This document shows, piece after piece, positions 20,916-32,148 of a DNA stretch of 64,000 nucleotides (position 1 is its first letter; each line of letters begins with the position of its first letter). A model generated the notes under the pieces. That model did not search any database. It worked only from the letters and a program-made list of their open reading frames with translations, and had not been told where the DNA came from. A program made the position numbers and the translations under genes. Origin of the DNA: Mycoemilia scoparia (Eukaryota > Kickxellomycota > Kickxellomycetes > Kickxellales > Kickxellaceae); contig JANBPU010000034.1 in assembly GCA_027575805.1 (NCBI GenBank), positions 52,094-116,093 of the forward strand, read 5' to 3'.

Positions 20916-22335
20916 TCAGCAGCTTCTTATAAAATTTGCAATGGACTCAATGGACTCTTCGGTCTGCTTAGATGGAAAACACTGGAAAACATGCGGCATA
21001 TCTCTGTAAACTTCCCAAAACACAAGCTTGCTTCCAGATCTTTTTTCATGCTGAGCTTGCTGCTTCCTTAGATTCTCGACAAATATTTTGTTTTCATCGT
21101 ACAGCATCTCCTTGTCCCCAGTTTGCACAAGGATTGGGGGACATCCAGCGAAATTTCCAACCGACGGGCTAACTAGAGGGCTCATGAGTAGATCTTTAAC
21201 TTCATTATATGGCTTTCCCGGTCCAACAAACAACCGTTGCAGGCCGAGTGGCGAAATGGTGGTAATGCCAGTGATGTAGTCATGTCCGTAGTTGTGCTTG
21301 AAGCTGTCATGCTTATTGATCAAGTCGGTCCAAGGCTATTAAGCAGTGTATGTATATTTGCAAATGCTGGATTAGGGGTCTTTATAACAAAATAAAGGGC
21401 CAAAAGATTGATGTCTATACAGCTTTGGTAGTTTTGCTGTATAAATAAGCAGGATGGCGTGGTCATGTGCAGCCTAGAAAGATACTTACAGATAAAAGAA
21501 CAACCCCACTAGGCATCTGCTGTCCAAGTTTCTTTAGGAAAAGTAGAAACGAAAGGGCCAGATTCCCACCAGCGCTGTCGCCTCCAACGACTATGTCTTG
21601 CGCCTTGAAGCCGCTGTCCAATAGCTTTCTCCAAACGGTGTAGGCGTCGTGTAGCTGTGCTGGGAATGGATTCTCAGGTGTGAGACGGTAGTCAGGAACA
21701 ATGACACGCATGTTAGTTTTATGAGAAATTTTGGCCAGCATTTCTCTGTGCGTTTCTGGTGAAAAAAGCATATAACCTCCACCATGGAAATAGAGAACTA
21801 CCTTCTCGTTTTCTTCCAATGGTTCCAATTCGAACATCATCTTCTTAATATCACCATCATTTGCTTGGCAATGCTCTTGAAGGAGTCTATTTGAAACCAA
21901 TATTTCTCCAATAATGTCACGAGGTGAGCCCGCTTCTGAACCTGCAGCATCCGCGTCATATAGATCGGCCATTATTGGATCTGGACAATCAAGTAGGGTT
22001 GATCCAGTAACAATAACCCTGAATGGCTTCATTTGACATATCTTGGATATATCATGGTTTACCTTGCATATTAAACTGCGAGCATAGTCTGCAAACCCTT
22101 GGATGTCTAGCTTTGGGATATCTTCGTCTGTAAATTCATACAACTCTACGTATTCAAGGCTTCGTAAATAGGATACGGCAGTCTGCATAGAAAGCGACCT
22201 TTGCGGGACTGGAGACCCAAATATAAGCTTAATAATCAGGGCTTTTAAATAACAGCAGGATATACTTGCACCAAGTTTGATGGACTTGGCTAAACTATTT
22301 TCCGGTAAGTTGTGAAAGTAACCTCTTGATGACAT
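20916..22335 (-). CDS. Alpha/beta hydrolase of the hormone-sensitive lipase family
   Basis: Two exons: 22335-21490 and 21335-20916. The 154-nt phase-0 intron has donor GTAAGT and acceptor ATAG, and the join restores the family motif as LLS-PWTDL. About 421 aa. The oxyanion HGGGYM is near residue 187 and the nucleophile elbow GDSAGG near 256. An aspartate in QTGDKEML and a histidine in DMPHVF complete the catalytic triad. All key residues are present, so an active esterase, lipase or steryl-acetyl-hydrolase is likely; the substrate cannot be told. The N-terminal 90 residues have one hydrophobic patch (CCYLKALIIKLIFG) that may anchor it to ER or lipid droplet membranes. Confidence 0.88.
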
Positions 22336-23288
22336 AACTATAGGAGGATCTTTTTGTATATGTTAATATTGCTATAGCTTGAATTGTGGAGATGTAAAAA
22401 GACTCGAAAGGGCTAAAAAATAAATACAGTATTTATTGTAATAGTAGAGGAAGGTAGCGAGAACAAGGAGGTACCTACGCTGCCCTGCTGGTTGATATTT
22501 ATGATAAATCAAAGCTAGGAAACTTCAGGATGGTGCTTGTTAGTAGTTGTATTGGATCCGCAATTGGCCCTGGGAACTTGATCCCTAAACTGCTAAGCCC
22601 ATAATATCCAATTTAGACGGTGGCTTGGTCACTCGATCCAAGCCATTCAATAAAATGTATTGAAGATAGTTGGTCTCTGTGGTACCAAAGTCACAAATCC
22701 TCTCAATTTTTTGTCATCCGAATGGACTGGAGATATAGACCATGGGAATCATTTATTCTGATGTGCTTCCACCAGATTAGTATCTAACTTGTCACGCTTA
22801 CCAAGCAACTTACGAAATTAATCTGGATAATTATATTGGATTACGTGTGAGGAGCCATTTGTTAATATATGGGTGATTATTTTTGAAGGGTGACCGCTTA
22901 CTAACAAATGGCGGTCATTCATCTGACTGTGATTGCCCCTATAATCGTTGGCCACCACCAAAAGATACCCTTTAAAAATCATCACCCATATTTGTATTAA
23001 AAAGAGTCAACTAAAGAAAGCAAAGTGATTGAATGAGAATTTAACGAACCACTCAAAATTAGGTAAACAGTAGCAAACGAGTCTGTAGGAAGAGTCTTGT
23101 TTGGCTATCAACCTTGAATCATTTCATTGACAAGGGGAGATAATTTAATCAAATAATAGCTCATCAATGCATTAATTTATAGTTCTTAACTAACACACAC
23201 CTTGGGTAGCATTTGGTGTCTATAATAGATAGTTTTTAAAGTTCAAGCAATGCTAAAATGCCTTATATAGCAAATTAAAGGAAACGGC
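22336..23288. other. Intergenic region containing a family-1 element
   Basis: AT-rich and non-coding. Its only recognisable content is the 119-bp TA-flanked element at 22870-22988. Confidence 0.55.
22870..22988 (-). mobile_element. TA-flanked MITE-like element, family 1, copy A
   Basis: 119 bp, beginning TGGGTGATTATTTTTGAAGG and ending in its inverted repeat (CTTTAAAAATCATCACCCA), with TA on both sides (22868-22869, 22989-22990). The inner block containing TTGCCCCTATAATC is shared, in reverse orientation, with the copies at 33, 41.0 and 41.4 kb. No ORF. Confidence 0.8.
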
Positions 23289-24877
23289 TTAATCATAAAG
23301 ACTCTTTTCAAACAAATAAGAAATAGATTCGCCATTGTGGTTTCTTCTAATGGCCTCAGAGAGAACTAAGCTGACATCGATCTGTACAAGCTTCTTGCTC
23401 TTTGAAATAACCTCATCAGGGAGAGGAAAAGTGTTTGTGACTATAACCTTGTCTACATGTGGGCACAGCTCAATTTCAGCCAGGGAAGTTCCACCAAACA
23501 AGCCATGTGCAGCAATTATGTAAATTTCCTTGGCGCCACATTGAACCTTCAAATGTTCAGCTGCTGTCAAGAAAGATGATGATGAGTCGATCATATCATC
23601 TATGAGGAATACTAGTTTATTTTGAACATCTCCAACAAGGGTCACACGCGAGGCCTTCTTCTTGTGCCAGGTCGATGGCTTTTGCGTATATGAAGGCTCA
23701 TTGATTAGGTGTGTACCGCTGGCTATTAGTTCAAGGGTCGAAGGAGATAGTGGCAACTCGTCATTGCGATTTTCAGCTTCTAATATTTTTTTAGCGCTCA
23801 AAGCCTCTTCAATGACTTCTTTAAGTGCTTCTTTAGGTTGATCAATAGCCTCATTAGGCAGCTCCTTAGTTTCTTCGGCTGCTTCATCAAGCGGCTCTTT
23901 GGATTCCTCATCGCTGTCTTTATCCTGAGTATCCAATGCGCTCTTTGGAAGTGCTTTCATCACCAAGCCATTATCGGCATCAGGATCATAATTTTCTTCG
24001 GGGATCACTGGCGTGGATGGTGCCAGGGCAGAGGGTGGGCTGCCGATTCCAAAAGAACCTAGTCTGCTCGAATATGGCGAGTTTTCCAACAAACCTGGTG
24101 GAAGAGTGTGCATAGCAACGCTTGATGGAGTGCGTGACATTTGTTTGAGCGGATTTGCGTTATCTGTGTGTACCAGCGCAAAAGATATTTTCAGCTTATC
24201 AGCAAGAGATGTTACACGCTTGGCACCACCCGCATTTTTAGCCACTGCAACAGCATCCTTGTACCCAGCAACGTTATCTTTGATCCAGTGGACGATTGTT
24301 GGCTCGGATAAGAGGTTATCCAAGGGTTTCGTGAAGAATCCGTGCATTTGAGAAGAATGAAGGTCCATAGTAACTATATGGTCAATTCCAGAAACACAGA
24401 GCATGCACGCCACAACTATAATAAAGGTTTTCAGGAGAAAGAATATAGGTGAATAAAAGCCTAACACCACAGTCCTTTCTTCAAGGGATCTCTACAAATA
24501 TATATACTGGATCAGGAATACTCTTAATTCTCCTTTTTTTCCTCACCTTTGGCAGTAACAGCTCCACGGCGCTTCTTTTTCTTGCTCTGCTTAGAATATG
24601 GAAAGTACGGGACAACTATAGTAATTTTCCGGGCACTGGCAAGCTGGCAAGCACTGATCATTACCATGAGCTCCATAAGATGATCATTCATAGTACTTGA
24701 TCCAGACTGAATCAAATAGACATCCTTTTCGCGGACTGAGCAGCCTAGCTCAACTGATATCTCTCTGTTGGAATACCGGCGAATAGTAACAGGTGAAAGC
24801 TCAATTCCCAAATGCTGAGCTACTCTAGTAGCCAAGGTTGGGTGCGAAGTCCCAGCAAAAACCTTTGCGTCCCGCAT
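23289..24877 (-). CDS. Ribose-phosphate pyrophosphokinase homologue, Prs5-like, with large insertion
   Basis: Two exons: 24877-24547 and 24415-23289. The 131-nt phase-1 intron has donor GTGAGG and acceptor ATAG; the joined protein has about 485 aa. The PRPP-synthetase fold starts FAGTSHPTLATRVAQHLG, then PYFPYSKQSKKKKRRGAVTA and IDHIVTMDLHSSQMHGFF. A roughly 150-residue acidic, Ser/Pro-rich insertion (about residues 215-365) splits the domain before LVFLIDDMIDSSSSFL. Size and the SKQSKKKK variant fit yeast Prs5 (496 aa) rather than the compact Prs2/4. The PRPP-binding loop normally reads DD-x-x-DT-x-GT; here the residues after DDMID are serines. The subunit may therefore be regulatory or catalytically weak within a hetero-oligomer, as reported for the insertion-bearing yeast subunits. 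Confidence 0.88.
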
Positions 24878-26058
24878 ATTTATTTAATTATTCACAGAAA
24901 ATACAGAAATTTTTACAAGCCTCAAGGAAATTGATAGAAAAAAGAACTAAAGGTGACAAAGGTTTGAAAAGACAATGATCAGCTTTATTTGATGTAGACA
25001 TTAATAAAACTGCCAAGGGTGTGTGAATTGCAGATAATTATGGGCGGCAATAGGGCAATTTGATTTTGGCCAGCAGACTGATAAAAGTTTTGGCACAAGG
25101 TCATAGCAATGGTAGCACTTGCACCTGGAGAACTCTGGCCATCAAATATGGACTCTGGCAATAAGGATCGCTGAACCACATTTTTCTCACGTGGCTATCT
25201 TCTCCCCAACGAAAAAAACCCTCTCTGAATAATACGTTGGTATCCAAATAGCCCAAGGTTTCCCAAAAAAAGGTTATGCCAATTCCAGCTATTAAACCAT
25301 CAGCATAGTACAGGGTCTTGACTCCATGTCTTTAAAATACCAGTCCAAATGCGAGCCCCCACAGTTATGCATGGTATCGGTTACCAAGCATACAAATAAG
25401 CGGACAGATCTGTGTGTAATTCTTCAGTCATGTCCCAAAGCAAATATCTCCCACAAAATAGAGTATTTCGAGCACGTTTTAATAACGTATTTTTTATTTG
25501 GTTGAAAATGTCATAAATGCGGGCTTTTACCGCACAGCAAAAAAAAGCATGCTCAATACAGGAACTATTCAGAATAGGGTTGTGTTCTATATAGCTCCCA
25601 TTATTACAAGTTTCTGGTAGATCTATAATAGAATTCAGTTTCAGCTGAAAAGCTTCAGCTTACCAAGATTTTTATAGGACAAGCCAAGTTAGTTTATTTT
25701 CAAGGTGTGATGTCACGGATCAGGACATAAATGATCAAATTACTCATGAATTGGCTATTACTGCTTCTTGAGAAGACTGTGTGCCAAAGTTATTGGTTTG
25801 TTTACGCTTTCCAATCTGAAAACAACAAAGAAGATGAAAGGACCACAAAATGTAAACAAAGGCTTACCGAGGATGATTTATTCAGTCAGCATATTGGCTG
25901 TTCTGTAGACGGTTATGGTGTAATTACCTTTTTTGTTTCTCCACAACTCCCAACTTTTATGTCTTATTTACTTTGTGCTCATTCGTGCAATTTAACGATA
26001 ACGACAACTTCTAGCGCCACCACCACAACCAAAAAGCATAAGCTATTGCTCCAACCAC
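24878..26058. other. Intergenic region, possibly with decayed coding segments
   Basis: Divergent 5' flank of the PRS5-like gene (-) and the NuSAP-like gene (+). On the minus strand between about 25560 and 24985 there are protein-like stretches (for example YYADGLIAGIGITFFWETLG) lying in different frames. I could not join them by credible introns and do not recognise a family. They may be chance or a dead gene. Confidence 0.35.
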
Positions 26059-27870
26059 ATGTTTGACGTCGATAGTCTTGGTACACTCAAACGGGCTCAG
26101 CTCCAGAAGCTATGTAAAAAGCATGATATAAAAGCCAATGGAAAAGTAGGTATAAACATCAGCAAGGAATTCTACATTAAGATGTAGATTTAGGTGCTAA
26201 CCTCTTGATTTTATTCATTAAAATAGAATTCTGAACTAATCGAAAAACTCACAGAGTTTGCAAAGTCACTTCCTGAAGACAACAACGAAAAGGAATATTC
26301 GCCAGACACTGTTGACAAAAGCGACCCACAGAATGTGTCGGAAGAAAAGGCTGAGGCTCTAGATGCTGATCCAAATGAAAACACGGATGATCCTAGAGAA
26401 CCGAATAATGTAGAAGATGAAGCGGAGAAAGAGATTGCTACCAATACCAAAGCTGATAAAACAGCACCTGATTTGGACAATAAGGAAGCCACCAATAAGT
26501 CTAAAATCGAAAATACAGCAGAGCAAGCTATTCTGAAAACTGGCTCGGATGAGATGGATGTAGACGAAGATATAGAAACACCTAACACAAGTGCTGAAGT
26601 GCCCGAGACTAAGGAGGAGGAGTCAGGAAAGCAGCAAGAGGCTGAAGATTGCCAGATTAAGCAATCAAACGTGGGTGATAGACAGATTACTCCTGCTGAA
26701 AATGAGGCGAATGGTTCACCAGTCATTAATGAAAAGACCTCAGGAGAGAAAACAACCCAGAATGTGATGACGCCTGTAAAAAGGGAATCACCAAAACGGC
26801 TATATATCAACTCTTTGCAAGCTGTCTCAACGGCAACACCAATTCCAAAAAATATCGCCGACTTCAAGACAGTGTCCAATGCTCAATTCAAGGATTTTGC
26901 AACCAATATTATGGCAGAGCTCGAGAGCCGTACTTCCACGATGACCGAAGATGAAAAGAAGGCTGCCTCAAAGGAATGGAGAAAGGCCCATGGTATACCA
27001 GAAGATGGCTCTAGCAGCAAATCAGATAGAGAAGGAAAAGACCGCTATAGTTTGGCTCATAAAAAGATGTTTGATAACTCGGATTCTATTGCAAACCATT
27101 GGGCAGCATCACGGAAGACACCACGCCAACCTGATCATGTAATTTTTACAGAGACCCCAGGGAAGAGACGGTTGGTGTCTCATGTAAAGGAAACTGATAG
27201 TGGAGATTCATCAGAAACACCAAGCAAAAGACAGAGGACTGGGTCAGTTTTAAGAGGGCCGTCTACATCTGGAAACAGCAGCCTAAAATCCCCAATACCC
27301 CACTTCATGACTCCTCGTCGTGCTGGGTCAGTGGTGGGAACATCTGTCTCCAGAAACGCAAACTCGACTCTAAGATCCCGAAAATTGGGAAATGCAGGAA
27401 CTCCATCAAGTGTGCGGCGTATTAACCACAAGAAAAAGATGCTAATGAGGAGAAATTCAGGATCAAAAGCTGGCCTTTCGGATACATCAAAATCTCCACA
27501 GAAAGGGATAGCCACTGGTAATTATGCCAGACCTCTTTTAAGTCCAACAAAAGTATCTTCTGGAGTAAGTAATGTTAGACCACCATCACGGGCCCAGCAT
27601 GCACAGAAAGCTGCGAGCAGTAACAAAGAGAGCAGCTCTAGCAGCTCGCTTCCTAGCTACATGCGGTCAACTGCTGCCTGCAAATCTAGAAAGTCAGCTA
27701 TTGTACCAAAGGCCATGTCTTCATCCACTGCTTCTGGCTCATCAGCAAATCTAGCAAAGAAATTTGACTTGGAAGCAAGTCTTAAAAAACAGCTTCCATA
27801 TAAGCCTCACACAGGGCCATTGCCGACCCTTTCTAGGAAATCTTCAGTGTCTAGTCTTGCCAGGAAATGA
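26059..27870 (+). CDS. NuSAP-like SAP-domain spindle/chromatin protein
   Basis: Two exons: 26059-26145 and 26227-27870. The 81-nt phase-0 intron has donor GTAGGT and acceptor AATAG. 576 aa. The intron splits an N-terminal SAP motif, which reads LGTLKRAQLQKLCKKHDIKA, NGK, then NSELIEKLTEF. A long acidic low-complexity stretch follows (to about residue 220). Next come a basic helix with FKTVSNAQFKDFATNIMAEL and a Ser/Arg-rich basic region. Near the end is FDLEASLKKQLPYKPHTGPL. Animal NuSAP1 has the same order: SAP, a central FKKLHEAHF-type segment, then FDLKASL-x4-L-Y-P-H-x-G. NuSAP binds microtubules and chromatin in mitosis. Assignment rests on my recall of that C-terminal motif plus domain order. 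Confidence 0.75.
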
Positions 27871-28175
27871 TGTGATGATCACTCATAGTCATATAATCTT
27901 ACAGCTTTCTAAATTAGTATTTTGTTTATTTATTTTCTGTACCTTGTTTAGTTTAATTGGCCAGCACTTATAAAGTATGCTGGCATGTTTTGCAGCAATA
28001 TCAAATTGTACCAAAATAAAATGTGAGGGCAAATGTCATATTGATACACAAGGTTGGTAGGGGAGGTGTTGGCCATTATACGGTCAAATGTTCAACGAAA
28101 GAAATTGGACATAAACAAGTAATCAACTCTAATGAATATATATTGTTATCTGAAAAAGATGATCATAGAGCTTGA
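27871..28175. other. Convergent intergenic region
   Basis: 305 bp between the 3' ends of the NuSAP-like gene (+) and FUN30 (-). AT-rich; nothing else seen. Confidence 0.5.
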
Positions 28176-31100
28176 TTAGTTGACGACTGTACTTGAAATG
28201 TTTTCATCTAATAGCAATTTGGCTTTGGCTTGTTCCATTATATTTTCTTCGATTGTCCCTTTTCCAATAAGTTTAATGACCGTCACGTCCTTTTGTTGTC
28301 CAACCCTATGTGCTCTGTCTTCTGCCTGTCTATCATTATGTGGGTTGAAATCAATATCATGAATCACAACTATCGAGGCTGATGTGAGATTAATCCCAAA
28401 TCCACCGGCTTTGGTAGAGAGTAAAAATACTCGTTTTGTTGCGTGGCTATTAAAGTCATCTATGATGCATTGCCGCTCACTGACTTTAGTTTGTCCATCA
28501 AGACGCGAATACTCTATATTCCACATTGACATGATCCTTTCAAGAATGTCTAGCATAGTGGTAAACTGGCTAAACACAAGAGCCTTTTCCTTGGTTTCAT
28601 AAGCCTTATCAAGAATCGTTTTTAGCTCACGGATCTTTCCGGAATCCATAAACATGCTATCCGTGAGTTGATACTTGTACAATTTTTTGTAGTGAACACA
28701 GTATTTGTGGAGATCATGGTCAGAACAAACCTCCATGTCCTCGACCAGATAATCGTATGAAGCATCAACATAATCACTCTCTTTCATCAAGTCGCGTGCC
28801 ATTTTACACAGTTTGTCCTTGCTGTAGAAGTTGCGGACCAACAAGGGGTGGTTGGATACCTTACGAAGCTCCATGAACGAGTTAATCCATGATTGACCGG
28901 CTGGTCTCTTGGTTTCCTCTACCGGCTTGGCTTTCTTTGGACTAAGTTCGCCAATTTGGGAAGTATCATCAATGTTCTCAATTTTTGACAAATTCTTTGA
29001 CATCTGGGCAGGATCAGAATTAAATAGCCTTAACTTTTCATTGTATACTTTTTGTTGTTCGGAACACAGGTCAACGTGCACGATCTTCTCAGTCTTCTTT
29101 GGCAATTCGCTCAGTACATCAATCTTGCGACGGCGTAACACAAAGGGAGAGAGAAGATGCTTTGCCCTCTGAACTCGCTCAAGTTCGATAGGAAGTAGCT
29201 CTGATGGTTGCTGAGAATCAGAGCTGACGCTCTCAGAGTCATCATAATCGGTGCTTGCCTGTTGCTTTACTCTGTCGATCGATTGCTTGTTGGTGCCCTT
29301 TTTTATGGTTCCTCCGCGGCTTTTGAAGGCTTGTTGGAGCTCTTTTAGAGAGTCACCAAAAACACTGGGCATGATAAATGAAAGTAGAGACATGAGCTCC
29401 TGGAGATTGTTTTGGAGAGGGGTTCCAGTAAGTAATAGTCTAAACTTGGATTTTATCTGCATCAACCAGTTGTATCTGGCACTGGTACAGTTCTTTATCA
29501 TATGGCCCTCATCAAGAATTAAAGCGCTAAAAGCAAACCCCTTCAAGAATATTCTGTCAATCTTGTTTGTAGTGGCAACGTTGTATGTTGTCACAAGGAT
29601 GTCCCAATTATTCCTATCAAGGTATACCCTCTTATGAGCTCGCTCTTGCTGGGATCCATAATAACTTTCAACATTTAGTCCTGGTGCAAACTTCCTAAAT
29701 TCGTTTGTCCAGTTATCGATTGTCGATGAGGGACAAATGATCATGAAGGGTCCTGAATTGCCTCTTTCAAGAGAATTGGCAATAAATGATATGACTTGGC
29801 ATGTCTTTCCAAGGCCCATCTCATCAGCCAATATTCCAGATCCTCCAGACTCAAATAAACATGTAAGCCAAGCAACTCCCTCAAATTGGTAGGTCTTTAA
29901 CGAGAATTCAGGGTTAAATGCCTTTGGTGGTTTCATATGACTGCGATCTTTAATTTTTACGACACCTTTCTTTTCATCAACAAAGATCCCTGATGAATGC
30001 ATGGCATTTCGAACGCGCTCGGCAACTCGGTTGCACTGCAACATGACTTTGTCTACCTCCATATATCCCTTCATTATTGTATAGTAGGCTGTATATATTG
30101 TAAGCCGAACACCTTTAGTTCGCCTTAACCTGGTTTCAATGTCGTATATATCACTGAATGGGCGGAGAGTGTTGACAATTATATCAGCCTCCTCTGGAGT
30201 AGCATGGGCTCTTGATACAAGATCATCAGCTGACCCGCTATTGAATAGCTTGAGGGTGTTTTTAATGGCATCTATTTGATCATCCTTCATTCCATTGTAT
30301 GAATCATTATCGCTGTCTGTCTCGCTATATATTTCTTGGACCTCAGATGTGGCTGGAGTAGGAATTGCCGAGGCATGGTTTCCACGCAATAACCTTCGCG
30401 ATTTGGATATTTTAACGGGGGAGCCAATGTCAGATGGCGAGCTGAGATCCAATTCCCTAACTGCATTTATATTAGACCTTGTTTTGGGTGTTTGTCCAGT
30501 ACCGTCGATATTATCATCGCTTTCATCGTCACTGTCACACGCTATTGCATGTCGGGCTCTCTTGGTTGCTGTCCTTTTACTACTACTTCGGGACCGCTTC
30601 ACACCATTGTTTCTATGTGAAATTGGAGGAGAGCCGTAAGCATCTTCGATCATTCTTTTGACATCCTCGGGGGTAACAGAGTTATTTTCACCTGGTGACG
30701 ATTTATTGCTTGTGTGGGTGGGCGTGCTTGGCAAGGGTGTAAAGTTTGTTCCCAATTGGATATTTTGAATACTCTCAGAGAATTTGTTTAGTGCTTGGGC
30801 TTCTGTATCGTCCTCCAGACATCTATCAATTCTACGACCATTGACACTGGTTTGAGATTTTTTGTTGACCTTTTCCTTGGTCTCTTTCTCTGCTTGGCCG
30901 GCACCAGCTTGTGGTTTAGGCATTGCCAGCCATGAGTTTAGCGTTCCATTGGATACCTCCGTGCCTTCGGACAATTTTTTCTTGTTCATGGCTCTGATGT
31001 GGCTGAGAGCTGCTGGCTTGGTTTTAGTTATATGTTGCGGAATATACTCCTCAATTGAACTATCGGAATCAGGTAATTCTTCCACCTGACCAGTTCCTGG

Positions 31101-31217
31101 GCGAGTTGGTGAGGACTCTAGAACTATCAAACTTCGATCGGCGTCCGAACTAAATATGCTACTACTAGACCTCTGCGACAACAAATGTTTCGGTGTTGCA
31201 GGCGCCAATGGTCGCAT
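28176..31217 (-). CDS. FUN30: Snf2-family ATPase, Fun30/SMARCAD1/Fft type
   Basis: 1013 aa, single exon. ATP-dependent nucleosome remodeller involved in heterochromatin maintenance and DNA end resection. Residues 1-450 are disordered, with basic and acidic patches; around 300-345 is a helical part (SYNGMKDDQIDAIKNTLKLF) in the place where Fun30 relatives carry a CUE motif. The helicase core starts SLKTYQFEGVAWL (about 450). It has ILADEMGLGKT (about 465-475), ILDEGHMIKN (about 570) and LLLTGTPLQNNLQELMSLLS. The C-lobe has VFSQFTTMLDILE, LLSTKAGGFGINLTSA (about 935) and DRAHRVGQQKDVTV. DEGH and the short FIMPSVF segment between lobes are typical of the Fun30/Etl1 subfamily. All ATPase motifs are intact. 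Confidence 0.93.
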   Translation of the reverse strand: MRPLAPATPKHLLSQRSSSSIFSSDADRSLIVLESSPTRPGTGQVEELPDSDSSIEEYIPQHITKTKPAALSHIRAMNKKKLSEGTEVSNGTLNSWLAMPKPQAGAGQAEKETKEKVNKKSQTSVNGRRIDRCLEDDTEAQALNKFSESIQNIQLGTNFTPLPSTPTHTSNKSSPGENNSVTPEDVKRMIEDAYGSPPISHRNNGVKRSRSSSKRTATKRARHAIACDSDDESDDNIDGTGQTPKTRSNINAVRELDLSSPSDIGSPVKISKSRRLLRGNHASAIPTPATSEVQEIYSETDSDNDSYNGMKDDQIDAIKNTLKLFNSGSADDLVSRAHATPEEADIIVNTLRPFSDIYDIETRLRRTKGVRLTIYTAYYTIMKGYMEVDKVMLQCNRVAERVRNAMHSSGIFVDEKKGVVKIKDRSHMKPPKAFNPEFSLKTYQFEGVAWLTCLFESGGSGILADEMGLGKTCQVISFIANSLERGNSGPFMIICPSSTIDNWTNEFRKFAPGLNVESYYGSQQERAHKRVYLDRNNWDILVTTYNVATTNKIDRIFLKGFAFSALILDEGHMIKNCTSARYNWLMQIKSKFRLLLTGTPLQNNLQELMSLLSFIMPSVFGDSLKELQQAFKSRGGTIKKGTNKQSIDRVKQQASTDYDDSESVSSDSQQPSELLPIELERVQRAKHLLSPFVLRRRKIDVLSELPKKTEKIVHVDLCSEQQKVYNEKLRLFNSDPAQMSKNLSKIENIDDTSQIGELSPKKAKPVEETKRPAGQSWINSFMELRKVSNHPLLVRNFYSKDKLCKMARDLMKESDYVDASYDYLVEDMEVCSDHDLHKYCVHYKKLYKYQLTDSMFMDSGKIRELKTILDKAYETKEKALVFSQFTTMLDILERIMSMWNIEYSRLDGQTKVSERQCIIDDFNSHATKRVFLLSTKAGGFGINLTSASIVVIHDIDFNPHNDRQAEDRAHRVGQQKDVTVIKLIGKGTIEENIMEQAKAKLLLDENISSTVVN

Positions 31218-32148
31218 GTGAGAAACTGTAAAGAAAATGAGTGGGAAATACTAATGCTTATGAACCTAGCTTGACTCTATGCATCAAATACTGCTAAACA
31301 CCTTAAACGTAGATAGTTAAAAGCAAAAGGCAGGGAAGTGAAAGACAAGCACTGATGTGGGCCAGAAGGAGTTGATAAATTATTTGAGTTTCTCAAAATG
31401 TTTATTGTTTGGCTATTTTACACGTAAAGTTCCCAAAGCAAACTTCTATTGTCACTAAAGCTAAAATTAGGGGATTCCGCGGATCATCAAATGATTGACT
31501 TTTTTAATTATTGTAAAATAAATGCATAGAGCTGGGCACGAAGACACAAAACAGAACCATACTGCTGCATAGTCTATACCCCAGTGAATAACAAGATATC
31601 CGTCATGAGAACTTTAACATCATTATTATGACTCTGACTGGGAATCTTTTACTCTTGGTAGCTGCTAAAATTCGTTTTCCCAAGATGGCATGAATTTTTA
31701 AGTTCTCAAGTAGTTGGTTGAGTGCTTGCTTAGATATTAAAGCTACAGCTAGATTATGATAGAACAACTGATAATTGACCACATTAGCTTTACACTAAAT
31801 AGACCAATAGTAGTGAACAACAAACTCTACTCTACAATTGTAGAAAATTATTTATAGGCCCGTATAATAGTATGTGAGTTTGAGCAGGAGGAGCTCTAAG
31901 GGAATATCCTATATGCCTATTTTATTGTTAAGGGCCGCTTTAATCAACTATTGGAATATAATCGTTAGATTAGATCCACCAGAGAATTCGTCAACATACA
32001 TCCACACACACCATACATTAGAAAATAGCAGATGGTGATGTAACCAGCGAATCTATTTCAGATCTTGCTCTGTAAATTCCCGCCCTGTCTATACTTGTAG
32101 TTCTTGAATCTCTATTCATAATTATTGTGCATTTATATATTATCTAGG
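31218..32148. other. Divergent intergenic region
   Basis: 931 bp between FUN30 (-) and the GRHPR-type gene (+). No gene or repeat copy recognised; presumed to hold both promoters. Confidence 0.5.

Noticed and set aside
25731..26066. 111-codon plus-strand frame overlapping the NuSAP-like start
   Set aside because: No domain, low complexity at the end, and it overlaps the SAP exon in another frame.
26211..26879. 222-codon minus-strand frame opposite the NuSAP-like acidic region
   Set aside because: Mirror of acidic codons giving Ser/Phe-rich nonsense. The plus-strand frame joins to a SAP-domain exon.
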